Source: DMER64 sp964542305 (lineage in GTDB: Bacteria > Bacteroidota > Bacteroidia > Bacteroidales > UBA932). From it: a stretch of 64,000 nt of DNA. The stretch spans positions 1-64,000 of the forward strand of contig CAZITX010000011.1 of the NCBI GenBank assembly GCA_964542305.1, written 5' to 3'. Positions within the stretch are counted from its first letter, which is position 1. Every line of letters begins with the position of its first letter. A program made the position numbers and the translations under genes. The notes under the pieces are model-generated. The model saw nothing but the letters and a program-made list of their open reading frames with translations, had not been told where the DNA came from and made no database searches. Shown here piece by piece: positions 1 through 8,281 of the stretch.

Positions 1-355
1 TTCCACTGTAGTTCTTTTTCCCGAAATCACTGCACTTCTTGTTCCTGTTTACAAATGTCTGATTGTTCATCAGAGCGATCTCCTGGGTAACGTAGCCGAG
101 ATAGGTAACTACTAAAGTAGTGTTGTCCGGGACATTGTTAAGGACAACACGTCCATCTGCGTCAGTACTGCCTCCGTTCATAGTTCCCCTGACAACAACG
201 TAAGCCCCGATTACGGGTCCGGCATTGTCAGAAACTACGCATGTAACCGTACGACCTGACTGTTGCAGATCACCGTATGCAGCAAAGGATGTTCCAGTTG
301 CAAGAAGCAACAGAAAAACCCCCGCAAACAGACGTTTCCAAAGAAAGTTTTTCAT
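1..355 (-). CDS. N-terminal part of a secreted outer-membrane protein with a carboxypeptidase-regulatory-like domain (SusC/TonB-receptor type?), truncated by window edge
   Basis: Reading the minus strand from ATG at 355-353 gives an open frame of 118 codons that leaves the window. Residues 1-26 form a Sec signal peptide (basic MKNFLWKR, hydrophobic core, cleavage near SFA-AYG). Residues about 34-90 match the beta-sandwich domain that opens SusC-like receptors, with GPVIGAYVVVRG, STDADGRVVLNNVP and VVTYLGYVTQEIAL. The usual next segment, the EVVVVGYG plug start, is not reached: the last 15 or so residues are basic and polar and do not resemble it. It may therefore be a SusC-like receptor with an unusual linker or another outer-membrane protein sharing the domain. 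It is divergent from the GH130 gene. Confidence 0.7.
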   Translation of the reverse strand, partial: MKNFLWKRLFAGVFLLLLATGTSFAAYGDLQQSGRTVTCVVSDNAGPVIGAYVVVRGTMNGGSTDADGRVVLNNVPDNTTLVVTYLGYVTQEIALMNNQTFVNRNKKCSDFGKKNYSG

Positions 356-440
356 ACGTTTAGTTTTTTGGTTAATAGATAGTTGATTAAGTTATTGTAT
401 TATTAGGTTTGTGTTTATAAGCACAGGTCTTTTCAATTTC

Positions 441-448
441 CAAATATA
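441..448 (-). promoter_or_regulatory. Bacteroides-type -7 box for the truncated outer-membrane protein gene
   Basis: On the minus strand the sequence reads TATATTTG, a perfect match to the TAnnTTTG -7 element of Bacteroides sigma-ABfr promoters. Transcription would begin about 434, leaving a leader of about 80 nt before the ATG at 355. A clear TTTG -33 element is not visible; the upstream stretch is simply T-rich. Confidence 0.5.
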
Positions 449-635
449 CAGGGTAAATATAAAAAAAATAAGTATTATTTTATCTGAAAATGACACTTTC
501 TTGTCATAATTCATTATTAGCTTTCAGTTTCTTCCGAAAACAGGATTTCACCTTATAAATAAGAATTCCGTGAAAAATACGAATTATTTACCGGATAACC
601 TATTCTGTAAAGGAGCAATTTTTGATAAAATAATA

Positions 636-667
636 CTTGATTGCCAGAGATTGTGAACTTATTTTTG
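636..667 (+). promoter_or_regulatory. Bacteroides-type promoter for the GH130 gene
   Basis: TATTTTTG at 660-667 matches the TAnnTTTG -7 element perfectly, and CTTG at 636-639, 20 bp upstream, fits the -33 TTTG element with one mismatch. Predicted start is near 674, giving a leader of about 110 nt that includes the hairpin at 724-768. Confidence 0.55.
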
Positions 668-696
668 CACCGTGAGAGAAATGCTGATTGTCTATC

Positions 697-717
697 GGTT
701 AGGGTTAGGTTAGTTAG
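697..717 (+). repeat. Short GGTTAG direct repeat run
   Basis: Two exact GGTTAG units (697-702, 703-708) are followed by GTTAG and TTAG. The run lies inside the predicted GH130 leader, just before the stem-loop. It is too short to call a functional repeat array. Confidence 0.6.
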
Positions 718-723
718 TAAGAG

Positions 724-768
724 AGAGGCGCATGCAACAGAAGAGGTTTATTGTTGCAATGCGCCTCT
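724..768 (+). promoter_or_regulatory. Strong stem-loop in the leader of the GH130 gene
   Basis: Arm 724-738 (AGAGGCGCATGCAAC) pairs with 753-768 (GTTGCAATGCGCCTCT) with a single-base bulge, around a 14-nt loop. It ends 18 nt before the ATG at 787 and is followed by TATAATGTTTTT. Since the only gene upstream is divergent, this is not the terminator of a preceding gene; it sits in the GH130 transcript leader and could act as an attenuator or a stabilising or translation-control hairpin. Confidence 0.6.
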
Positions 769-786
769 TATAATGTTTTTAGTACT

Positions 787-1959
787 ATGAAATCATTTGA
801 AGAAAGATTGAACGATTTGACCTCCGGCTATCAGGAACTGTTGTCCAGGAGAAACGTTGCGGAAGAAGATCCGTCCGGGTGGTTCTCTCGTTACCGTTAT
901 CCTGTTCTGACGGCCCAACACGTTCCTCTTGAATGGAGGTATGACCTTGATCCGAAAACCAACCCCTGCCTTTTACAGAGATTGGGTGTCAATGCGGTTT
1001 TCAATGCCGGTGCCATGTTGTGGAAAGGTCGTTATATAATGGTCGCCAGGGTGGAAGGGTTTGACCGGAAATCATTTTTTGCCGTTGCGGAAAGTCCGGA
1101 CGGGATCAGTCAGTTCTGCTTTTGGGACAGGCCGCTGGAGATCCCCGAATGGGGAGAGCCCACAACCAATATGTATGATATGCGCCTGGTTTCTCACCAG
1201 GACGGTTGGATATACGGGATCTTTTGTGCCGAGAGGAAAGATCCGAAGGCTCCTGCAGGAGATCTTTCTTCTGCCGTAGCCTCGGCAGGTATCGTTCGTA
1301 CGCGAGATATGATAAACTGGGAGCGGTTGCCCGACCTGAGATCCCGCAGTCAGCAGAGGAATGTGGTACTGCATCCCGAGTTTGTGAATGGGAAATATGC
1401 CCTTTATACCCGGCCGCAGGAAGGGTTCATTGACGCCGGGAAAGGAGAGGGGATTGGATGGGCTTTGGTGGATGATATAACCAATGCGCGGGTGGAAAAT
1501 GAGGTCATCATCAACAAAAGATACTACCATACCATTAAGGAAATGAAAAATGGTGAAGGTCCGGCGCCCATCAAAACGTCCAGGGGCTGGATTCACCTGG
1601 CACACGGCGTTAGGGGCTGTGCTGCGGGTCTTCGTTATGTGTTATACCTTTATGTGACATCACTGGAAGAACCTTGGCGCGTTATTGCTGAACCTGCAGG
1701 TCATTTTATGGCTCCCCGGGGTGAAGAGCGCATAGGCGACGTTTCCAATGTGCTTTTTGCAAACGGCTGGATCCGCAAAGAAGACGGAACAATCCTGATA
1801 TATTACGCATCGAGTGATTCACGGATGCACGTTGCCTCTACAACAGAGGGAATTCTGCTGGATTACTGTTTCAATACCCCGGAAGACGGGCTGACTACAT
1901 CCGCCTCCGTTAAAACCATAAACAACCTTATTTCAAAAAACCGTCGTCTACGGTCTTAG
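787..1959 (+). CDS. mgp: GH130 4-O-beta-D-mannosyl-D-glucose phosphorylase
   Basis: Phosphorolysis of Man-beta-1,4-Glc to mannose 1-phosphate and glucose in the cytosol, the last step of the Bacteroides mannan pathway (family knowledge). The 390-residue protein has no signal peptide, and its whole length follows GH130 subfamily 1: WRYDLDPKTNP, NAGAMLWKGRY, VYDMRL-like NMYDMRL, the SQQRNVVLHPEFV and LYTRPQ segments, GEGPAPIKT with GWIHLAHGVRG, and GDVSNVLF/IYYASSD near the C-terminus. I chose ATG 787 because it starts MKSFEERLNDL, the usual family start. The usual partners (mannobiose 2-epimerase, GH26) are not in the window. The stop overlaps the stop of the convergent GH43 gene by 4 nt. Confidence 0.9.
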   Translation: MKSFEERLNDLTSGYQELLSRRNVAEEDPSGWFSRYRYPVLTAQHVPLEWRYDLDPKTNPCLLQRLGVNAVFNAGAMLWKGRYIMVARVEGFDRKSFFAVAESPDGISQFCFWDRPLEIPEWGEPTTNMYDMRLVSHQDGWIYGIFCAERKDPKAPAGDLSSAVASAGIVRTRDMINWERLPDLRSRSQQRNVVLHPEFVNGKYALYTRPQEGFIDAGKGEGIGWALVDDITNARVENEVIINKRYYHTIKEMKNGEGPAPIKTSRGWIHLAHGVRGCAAGLRYVLYLYVTSLEEPWRVIAEPAGHFMAPRGEERIGDVSNVLFANGWIRKEDGTILIYYASSDSRMHVASTTEGILLDYCFNTPEDGLTTSASVKTINNLISKNRRLRS

Positions 1960-2927
1960 GAACCTTCCCCGTCTATTGTTACTATACTGCCGTCTTTCCT
2001 GTATTCCAATTCGGTAACTTTCAGGCTGCGAAGCCATGTTTTACCTCCTGATGGCACACTGTCGTGAAAGAACAAATACCATTTTCCTTTGAATTCAACA
2101 ATGCAGTGATGTGTGGTCCATCCTGTTACCGGAGTAAGGATCACTCCCCGGTACGTAAAAGGTCCGTAAGGGTTGTCACCCGTTGCGTAGCAAAGTTTAT
2201 GGGTATTTCCGGTTGAATAGGAAAAGTAATATTTCCCGTTGTATTTATGCATCCATGAGGCTTCAAAAAAACGCCTGTCGTGATCGCCTGCTGTCAGGAC
2301 TTGTCCGTCAGGATCAAGCAGTACCACATCCCGGGGTTCTTCAGCAAACTGAAGCATATCATCTCTCATTTTCACTACCCTTGCCGGAAGTGCCGGTTGG
2401 TCGTTTTCGGGCTCATGACCACATTCAATGGCCTTGTTATTGCGGTAACGTTGCAATTGCCCACCCCACAGGCCTCCGAAGTACATATAATGGGCCCCGT
2501 CATCATCTTTGAAAACACAGGGGTCAATTGAATAACTGCCATGTATGGGTGCCTCCATGGGTTTGAACGGACCTTCCGGCCGGTTGCTGACGGCCACTCC
2601 AATATGAAAAATATCGGTTTTGTCTTTTAAGGGAAAATACAGGTAATACACGCCGTTTTTGTATGCTACATCACAATCCCATAACTGGCGTCCGGCCCAG
2701 GGGATATCCTTTACATCCAAAGCCACACTGTGGTCGGTCACTTCGCCATCGGGAGTTTCCATGGAGAAGACGTGGTAGTCTCTCATATCAAAATGATCTC
2801 CGTTATCGTTTTCCGGAATGCCCGATTCAATGTCGTGGGAGGGATAGATATAGAGCCGCCCTTCAAAAATGTGAACGGAAGGATCGGCAGTAAATAATTG
2901 GGGTATCAGGTATCTTGCTTTTTTCAT
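1956..2927 (-). CDS. GH43 cytoplasmic beta-xylosidase / alpha-L-arabinofuranosidase
   Basis: A 323-residue single-domain five-bladed-propeller hydrolase without a signal peptide, so cytosolic. The three GH43 carboxylates are visible: base Asp15 (TADPS), pKa-modulating Asp135 (SIDPCVF) and acid Glu222 (FFEASW). The general look, with FPSHD-like IYPSHD and RDYHVFS, fits subfamily GH43_1, in which xylosidases are known. It is the last gene of the operon DUF1573-GH3-GPH symporter-GH43, 24 bp after the symporter, so it probably cleaves the imported oligosaccharides. Substrate (xylo- or arabino-oligosaccharide) is inferred only. Confidence 0.85.
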   Translation of the reverse strand: MKKARYLIPQLFTADPSVHIFEGRLYIYPSHDIESGIPENDNGDHFDMRDYHVFSMETPDGEVTDHSVALDVKDIPWAGRQLWDCDVAYKNGVYYLYFPLKDKTDIFHIGVAVSNRPEGPFKPMEAPIHGSYSIDPCVFKDDDGAHYMYFGGLWGGQLQRYRNNKAIECGHEPENDQPALPARVVKMRDDMLQFAEEPRDVVLLDPDGQVLTAGDHDRRFFEASWMHKYNGKYYFSYSTGNTHKLCYATGDNPYGPFTYRGVILTPVTGWTTHHCIVEFKGKWYLFFHDSVPSGGKTWLRSLKVTELEYRKDGSIVTIDGEGS

Positions 2928-2950
2928 AATCTTTTTTGTTTGTGGATTGG

Positions 2951-4369
2951 TTAATTGTCTTCTTTTCTACGTGCGGCCAGTTCTTCCTGGATGGTGATCT
3001 CTGTTTTTTTATTGATCTTGTAGAAGAACAGGCAGGCTACACTCACAAAAAATGTCAGGGTGGGGTAAATACTCATGGACAGTTTGATGCCGTTAAGTGT
3101 TTCAGCAGACTGAATCGCAAGTTGCTCGTTATACCCGCAACTTGCCAGAACACCTGCAACAAGTGCTCCGCCAATGCTCAGACCGGCTTTCAGTCCGAAG
3201 ATCATGGCAGAAAAGATGATGGCAGTGGCTCTCCGGGAATTCTTCCACTCGGAATAATCGGCTATATCGGCAATCATTGCCCAAAGTAAAGGCGTAGATA
3301 CACCGTAGAAGAATCCGTGCAACATTTGAGTGGCGTAAACCGGAACGATGGCCTGTGGACTGTAAAAATAAAACATGAGCAGGCACAGGGCCGAAATGAA
3401 GAGACTGGTCCCGAATACATCCCGTTTGCCATACCGGTCTGCCAGGGGTTTGGAAATGGCTATGCCAACAAGTGTCATAACGATCCCTGCGCCATTGAAC
3501 AGACTGAAACCGGATGTGGCGGCATCCGTATTGTTTAATCCTATTTTCCCCAGAAAAGCAGCCAGATGTTCATGGCTCAGGTAATGATCAAAATAGTAGA
3601 CGTACATGCCGCCTTTCAGGGAAAGTGTAATGAAAACGAACACAGTTACTATGAGCATGACAATCCACGGCTTGTTCTTTACCAAGTCTTTAAGATCTTC
3701 TTTTATGGTTGATTTTTGTTCCGGTTTGGGAATGATCCTTTCCTTTGTGGTCAGAAAGGTTATTATAAAGAAAACCACACCCACGGCCGAAAAAAGGATC
3801 ATGGTGTTCTCGAATCCTCTTGTTTTGTCCCCGTCACCCAGGATCAGTGCCAACGGCAGCAAAAAGCTCTGAACGATCAGCTGGGCTATGGTTACGGCCA
3901 CAAACCGGTAAGAAGAGAGGCTGTTGCGCTCACGCATGTTCCCGGTGATCACCCCGCTGAGCGAAGCATAGGGCAGGTTGTTGGCCGAATAGACTACCAC
4001 CAGCAGGAGGTAGGTGATGAAGGCGTAGGCGACTTTTCCTGAAGGACTGAAATCAGGAGTACTGAAAGCCAGTATGGCCATGGCCCCAAACGGTACTGCG
4101 GTCCATAGGATCCAGGGACGGAATTTTCCCCATCGGGTATTGGTCCTGTCTGCTATGATGCCCATAATGGGATTGAAAAATGCTCCGAACATGCCTCCGA
4201 AGAAAATAATAAAGGAAGCGGTGGCAGGAGGAATCTTGTAAACATCGGTGTAAAAGAAGGCCAGAAATGTCATCAGGGTCTGGAAGATCAGGTTGGCTGC
4301 CAGGTCGCCCAGGCTGTACCCGATCTTCTCTAAGACGGAGATCTTTTGGGTAGGATTGTTCATAACCAA
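2951..4369 (-). CDS. GPH-family sugar:cation symporter
   Basis: A 472-residue, 12-helix transporter of the glycoside-pentoside-hexuronide (MelB/XynP-like) branch of the major facilitator superfamily. Typical features are the opening KIGYSLGDLAANLIFQ, the loop IADRTNTRWGKFRPWIL between helices 2 and 3, and the repeated loop KPLADRYGKRDVF in the second half. It lies between a GH3 lipoprotein and a cytosolic GH43, 10 bp after the GH3 gene, and so likely brings xylosides or short xylo-oligosaccharides across the inner membrane. The start may be ATG 4369 or the second ATG at 4363. Confidence 0.88.
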   Translation of the reverse strand: MVMNNPTQKISVLEKIGYSLGDLAANLIFQTLMTFLAFFYTDVYKIPPATASFIIFFGGMFGAFFNPIMGIIADRTNTRWGKFRPWILWTAVPFGAMAILAFSTPDFSPSGKVAYAFITYLLLVVVYSANNLPYASLSGVITGNMRERNSLSSYRFVAVTIAQLIVQSFLLPLALILGDGDKTRGFENTMILFSAVGVVFFIITFLTTKERIIPKPEQKSTIKEDLKDLVKNKPWIVMLIVTVFVFITLSLKGGMYVYYFDHYLSHEHLAAFLGKIGLNNTDAATSGFSLFNGAGIVMTLVGIAISKPLADRYGKRDVFGTSLFISALCLLMFYFYSPQAIVPVYATQMLHGFFYGVSTPLLWAMIADIADYSEWKNSRRATAIIFSAMIFGLKAGLSIGGALVAGVLASCGYNEQLAIQSAETLNGIKLSMSIYPTLTFFVSVACLFFYKINKKTEITIQEELAARRKEDN

Positions 4370-4379
4370 TAATTAAGAT

Positions 4380-7010
4380 TTATATTACTTCAAAATCCAG
4401 TGTCTTCAGATCCGAATCATTTGATGAGGATCCGTACATGATCCGGTATTTCCCTGCACGGGGGGCCAGTTCATCTACGGATGCATCATAAAATTCAAAA
4501 GCTTTGGATTCCAATTCTATGGTAACATTGGTTGTGGCGCCGGCAGCAATGTTGACCCGTTTGAATCCTTTGAGTGATTTAATTGGTGCATCCGGATTGT
4601 CCAGGCTTTTAATGTATACCTGTACGACTTCATCACCGTCGTATTTTCCGCTGTTGGTAACGGGTATGGTGATTTTCACACCTTTGCCTGCTTTAACGTT
4701 TTGCCGGGACAGTTTGGCGTCTCCATAATCGAATGTGGTGTATGAAAGTCCGTAACCGAAGGCATAAAGGGGTTCTCCGCGGAAATACCTGTAGGTACGT
4801 CCCTCCATATCATAATTATCAAAATCGGGCAGCTGATCTGTAGATTTGTAGAATGTGACAGGCAATCTGCCGGCGGGATTGTAATCGCCAAAGAGAACAT
4901 CGGCAACGGCCAGTCCGGCAGCCTGCCCTCCGTACCATGCCTGAAGAAGGGCATTGTATTGGGTTTCAATATCCCCGAATCCCATGGCGCTTCCGGAACA
5001 GTTCACCAGGATGACCGGTTTGCCGGTATTGTGCATGGCTGCCAGGAGTTCCTTTTGTACGTCGGGGAGTTCTATCTTAGTACGATCTCCTCCGCTGAAG
5101 CCTTCATAGGAAACAGGCATTTCTTCGCCTTCCAGTCTGGAAGAAATTCCTCCGACGACGATGATTGCGTCCGCATCTTTTACTCTTTGGGCAAGCGCGT
5201 CGAACTCGGCAAGGTTCCTTTCGGTAAGGCTGAACGTAAGGAATGCAAAGCCCTGATCGCCTTTGGTATAGTCAATCTGAATGTTGTAGGTCTGTCCTTT
5301 GACAACCGGGAATGTTGTGGCAGGAGTGGAAGATCTGAACCATCCGAATCTTCTGGCTGGTTCTTTCTGCTCAGCTACGGTTCTTCCGTTTACGGTAAAC
5401 TTGAAGGTGTCGCTGCCAACGAGCGAGTAATACATGTTTCCGGTGAATGTGGCCACGAATTTGCCGGTAAGACGGGCCGAGATGTTGGTCTGGTTGACGT
5501 TGTCGGCAAAGCGATAATCTCCGAAAGTACGCATGTTGACGGTTGTGTAATAGCCGGAATTGGCAGGCGTACCGTCGAATTTTTGATTGTTGAAAAACTC
5601 TGCATAAAGACCTTTTCCGTCGTTGATGTCCGGCATGTGGTCGGTTGTAAGGTAGCGGTCCACCAGTTCGCAAGCCTTGTCATAGATTACTTCCGCTTCC
5701 GGAACGGCTTTTCTTATAGCATCTACAATGGAGATTGTGTTTTCGGCAGTGGGAATGCCGTTGTAATTGCCGTTATGCATGGAAACGTTGTCAGCATTGG
5801 GTCCTACAACGGCAATTTTTTTCACGTCTTTGGGAAGCGGCAATATTCCGTCATTTTTCAAAAGGACCATGGATTCCCTGGCAGCTTTCAAAGCAAGTGC
5901 CGTGTTTTCAGGACTGCTCAGATTACTTTCATCCAGGTCTTTCCAGGGGAGCATGTCTTCAGGATCGAACATGCCGAGTTCAATGCGGGAGCGGAGGATC
6001 CGTGTAAGTGCCACATCCAGATCGGTTTCATTGATCAGTCCTTTCTCAAGACTTTCAATGAGGGCTGCATAGCTCGTCCCGCATTCCAGGTCTGTTCCGG
6101 CCAGAACCGCTGCAGCACTTGCTGAGGCTGCGTCGGGATGGGTCTCGTGTTGTCCTTTTGTATAGAAATTGTTTATGGCACTGCAGTCGGAAAGCACCAA
6201 CGATTCATAGCCCCATTTATTGCGGAGAATGTCCTGGAGCAATCTTTCGCTTCCGCAACAGGGTTCGCCTTCATATCGGTTGTATGCACACATAACTTCC
6301 TGAACATTGCCTACCTGCACGATTTCCTTGAATGCGGGCAGGTAAGTCTCCCAAAGGTCTCTCATTGATACAGATACATCAAATCTGTGCCGGAGAGGTT
6401 CGGGTCCGCTGTGAACGGCATAGTGCTTTACGCAGGCATGTGTCTTGAAATAGTCCTTATCATCACCTTGCATACCCTTGACGGTGGCTACACCCATAAC
6501 ACTTGCCAGGTAAGGATCTTCACCACTGGTCTCCTGTCCGCGGCCCCACCTCGGGTCCCGGAAAATATTGATATTGGGACACCAGAACGACAGGCCCTGA
6601 TGCCAGATACCGCCCGTGGCTTCTGTCTTGCCGAATTCGTTATGGTCGGTTGTGTTCCAAACGGCACGTGCTTCGTCGGATACGGCAGTGTAGATCTCTT
6701 CTTGTTGCGCGGCATCAAATGTTGCCGCCAGTGCAATGCACTGAGGAAATACGGTTACATCGTCATAGCAAATGCCGTGGCATGCTTCATTCCACCAGTT
6801 GTAGGCGGGAATACCCAGGCGGTCAACGGATATGGAACCGTTCATCATGAGGCCGACCTTTTCTTCAGGAGTCAACAGTGAGAGCAGGTTCTCAACGCGT
6901 TCATCTACCGAGAGACGCGGATTTCTGAAAGGATACTCGTAACTCTTATTATTGCATGAAATAAGAGTAATAAGCGTAGCTGCGCAGGCTACAAATTTTA
7001 AAAGTTTCAT
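4380..7010 (-). CDS. GH3 beta-xylosidase/beta-glucosidase lipoprotein with PA14 insert
   Basis: An 876-residue exo-glycosidase. A lipoprotein signal (LITLISC, Cys19) predicts anchoring in a membrane, probably facing the periplasm. The order is the GH3 N-terminal barrel with nucleophile Asp275 in VLSDCSA, the start of the second domain (KDVKKIAVVGPNAD), a PA14 domain inserted at about 455-600 (GLYAEFFNNQKFDG, YSLVGSDTFKFTVNG), the remainder of the GH3 C-terminal domain, and a fibronectin-III-like tail from about 770. GH3 proteins with a PA14 insert include beta-xylosidases and beta-glucosidases; the neighbouring symporter and GH43 favour xylosides. It starts 22 bp after the DUF1573 gene. Confidence 0.9.
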   Translation of the reverse strand: MKLLKFVACAATLITLISCNNKSYEYPFRNPRLSVDERVENLLSLLTPEEKVGLMMNGSISVDRLGIPAYNWWNEACHGICYDDVTVFPQCIALAATFDAAQQEEIYTAVSDEARAVWNTTDHNEFGKTEATGGIWHQGLSFWCPNINIFRDPRWGRGQETSGEDPYLASVMGVATVKGMQGDDKDYFKTHACVKHYAVHSGPEPLRHRFDVSVSMRDLWETYLPAFKEIVQVGNVQEVMCAYNRYEGEPCCGSERLLQDILRNKWGYESLVLSDCSAINNFYTKGQHETHPDAASASAAAVLAGTDLECGTSYAALIESLEKGLINETDLDVALTRILRSRIELGMFDPEDMLPWKDLDESNLSSPENTALALKAARESMVLLKNDGILPLPKDVKKIAVVGPNADNVSMHNGNYNGIPTAENTISIVDAIRKAVPEAEVIYDKACELVDRYLTTDHMPDINDGKGLYAEFFNNQKFDGTPANSGYYTTVNMRTFGDYRFADNVNQTNISARLTGKFVATFTGNMYYSLVGSDTFKFTVNGRTVAEQKEPARRFGWFRSSTPATTFPVVKGQTYNIQIDYTKGDQGFAFLTFSLTERNLAEFDALAQRVKDADAIIVVGGISSRLEGEEMPVSYEGFSGGDRTKIELPDVQKELLAAMHNTGKPVILVNCSGSAMGFGDIETQYNALLQAWYGGQAAGLAVADVLFGDYNPAGRLPVTFYKSTDQLPDFDNYDMEGRTYRYFRGEPLYAFGYGLSYTTFDYGDAKLSRQNVKAGKGVKITIPVTNSGKYDGDEVVQVYIKSLDNPDAPIKSLKGFKRVNIAAGATTNVTIELESKAFEFYDASVDELAPRAGKYRIMYGSSSNDSDLKTLDFEVI

Positions 7011-7032
7011 TTATCAGGTATTTTAAGTTAAA

Positions 7033-8124
7033 TCAGTTTTCTTCATAGTTGAAGCGTATTTCCTTAACAGGTCGGGCAGGGTCGTTTGTGGTCAAAAAAA
7101 CATTGAAAGTTTTCTTTGTTGATTCGGCTCTGATTTTAATTTTTTCGCCGGGACGGATCACATCGCCTTTCCGGATATTGATATTTATATCGCTTTCTTT
7201 TTCTACGGCACGAATTAGAAGATTTACACTACCCCTGTTCTCTATTGTGAAATGTCCTTCAAAATTGCGTTTCAGGACTCTTTTCTTCAGTGTGGCCAGG
7301 GAAGGAGAAACCACCATATCCGGAATAGCGGATTCATTCTTGTCAAAACGATCCGTGCAAATACAGGAAGCGGATAGTTGAAAAGGCGTATTGATACCGT
7401 TGACCAGAATATCCACAATTTCTTTTCTTATTCCATAACTATCTGAATTATCAGGTATCTGAAAAGTAATTTCAATATTTGCTATTTCACCGGGAGCAAT
7501 TGATTCTGGGTGGTTAGTTGTTATAAAAGAAGGGGATGTGCCAGGCCTGGCTTGAATTGCAACTGATCCGGATGATATATTGATAACAGAGATCATTTTT
7601 GTTTCGGATCCGCCAAGAGGAATGTATCCCATATCCACATGATCTGACGATGCGTATACATCATCAATAATTCTAAATTTATACTGTTCATCGACGGGAA
7701 GATCTACTGGAACTACATGGGCTGTAATGGCCAGTTTAACCAGGAACGTACCTTCTGATGAATAGATGTCTACATATCTGAATACTTTGCCTTTTTCTCC
7801 TGCCGGGTTAAAGCTGATGATGATATTGCCCAAGTCACCGCTTTCAAAGAAATCGTCTGTAAATAATGCATTTACACAGTTACAGCTGGGAGATATTCGT
7901 CCGAATGTTAATGGATGGGAAGAAGTGTTTACGAAAGAAAATGTATGAAATACCCGTCCATCCGTCTCATTAATACGGCCAAAATCATGCGTGATTGCAT
8001 TGAAACTTAGCGAAGAAGAATTACTTTGCCCGTAGAGACCGGGAAAGAAAAAAATACATGCAAGTATGCTGCAAACGGTTTTTTCCACAAAAACAAACTT
8101 AGAACAAAAAGGCACTGCAGCCAA
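7033..8124 (-). CDS. Secreted DUF1573 protein, first gene of the xyloside operon
   Basis: A 363-residue exported protein made of tandem Ig-like modules. The first (about 40-130) is a typical DUF1573 repeat: FNAITHDFGRI, HTFSFVNTSSHPL, SPSCNCVNALF, and INISSGSV repeats in the next module. Function of DUF1573 is not known; such proteins are common and often duplicated in Bacteroidota. The signal core ILACIFFFPGLYG is preceded by an unusually long basic segment, so an internal GTG start about 12 codons later is possible. It begins the minus-strand operon, and the 157-bp gap to the divergent esterase gene must hold both promoters; no clear TAnnTTTG box was found there. Confidence 0.75.
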   Translation of the reverse strand: MAAVPFCSKFVFVEKTVCSILACIFFFPGLYGQSNSSSLSFNAITHDFGRINETDGRVFHTFSFVNTSSHPLTFGRISPSCNCVNALFTDDFFESGDLGNIIISFNPAGEKGKVFRYVDIYSSEGTFLVKLAITAHVVPVDLPVDEQYKFRIIDDVYASSDHVDMGYIPLGGSETKMISVINISSGSVAIQARPGTSPSFITTNHPESIAPGEIANIEITFQIPDNSDSYGIRKEIVDILVNGINTPFQLSASCICTDRFDKNESAIPDMVVSPSLATLKKRVLKRNFEGHFTIENRGSVNLLIRAVEKESDININIRKGDVIRPGEKIKIRAESTKKTFNVFLTTNDPARPVKEIRFNYEEN

Positions 8125-8281
8125 TAAGATGAACCCGTATCAGAAGAAATGGTCTTATTTTGAAATATGTCGTTATTTTCCTGCGCCAGGAGTTTGTTGT
8201 ATATGAACGGATTCTTTAATAAAATGGATGAATAGGGTAATTGTTTAGAATACTATAACTTTATTTTTACCTAAAAAAATA

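Larger units (their letters stand above)
356..786. other. 431-bp intergenic region between divergent genes
   Basis: AT-rich region with no coding potential that I can support. It holds a minus-strand -7 box (441-448), a plus-strand promoter (636-667), a short GGTTAG repeat run (697-717) and a strong stem-loop (724-768). An open frame extends upstream of the GH130 start to a TTG at 751, but those 12 codons overlap the hairpin and do not look like protein, so I placed the start at 787. Confidence 0.6.

Noticed and set aside
697..717. GGTTAG repeats as a telomere-like or CRISPR-like array
   Set aside because: Only two full units plus partial ones with no spacers; too short for any array.
4959..6125. 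388-residue open frame on the plus strand
   Set aside because: It lies wholly antisense to the well-supported GH3 gene, has no signal or family resemblance, and is explained by codon bias of the GH3 frame.
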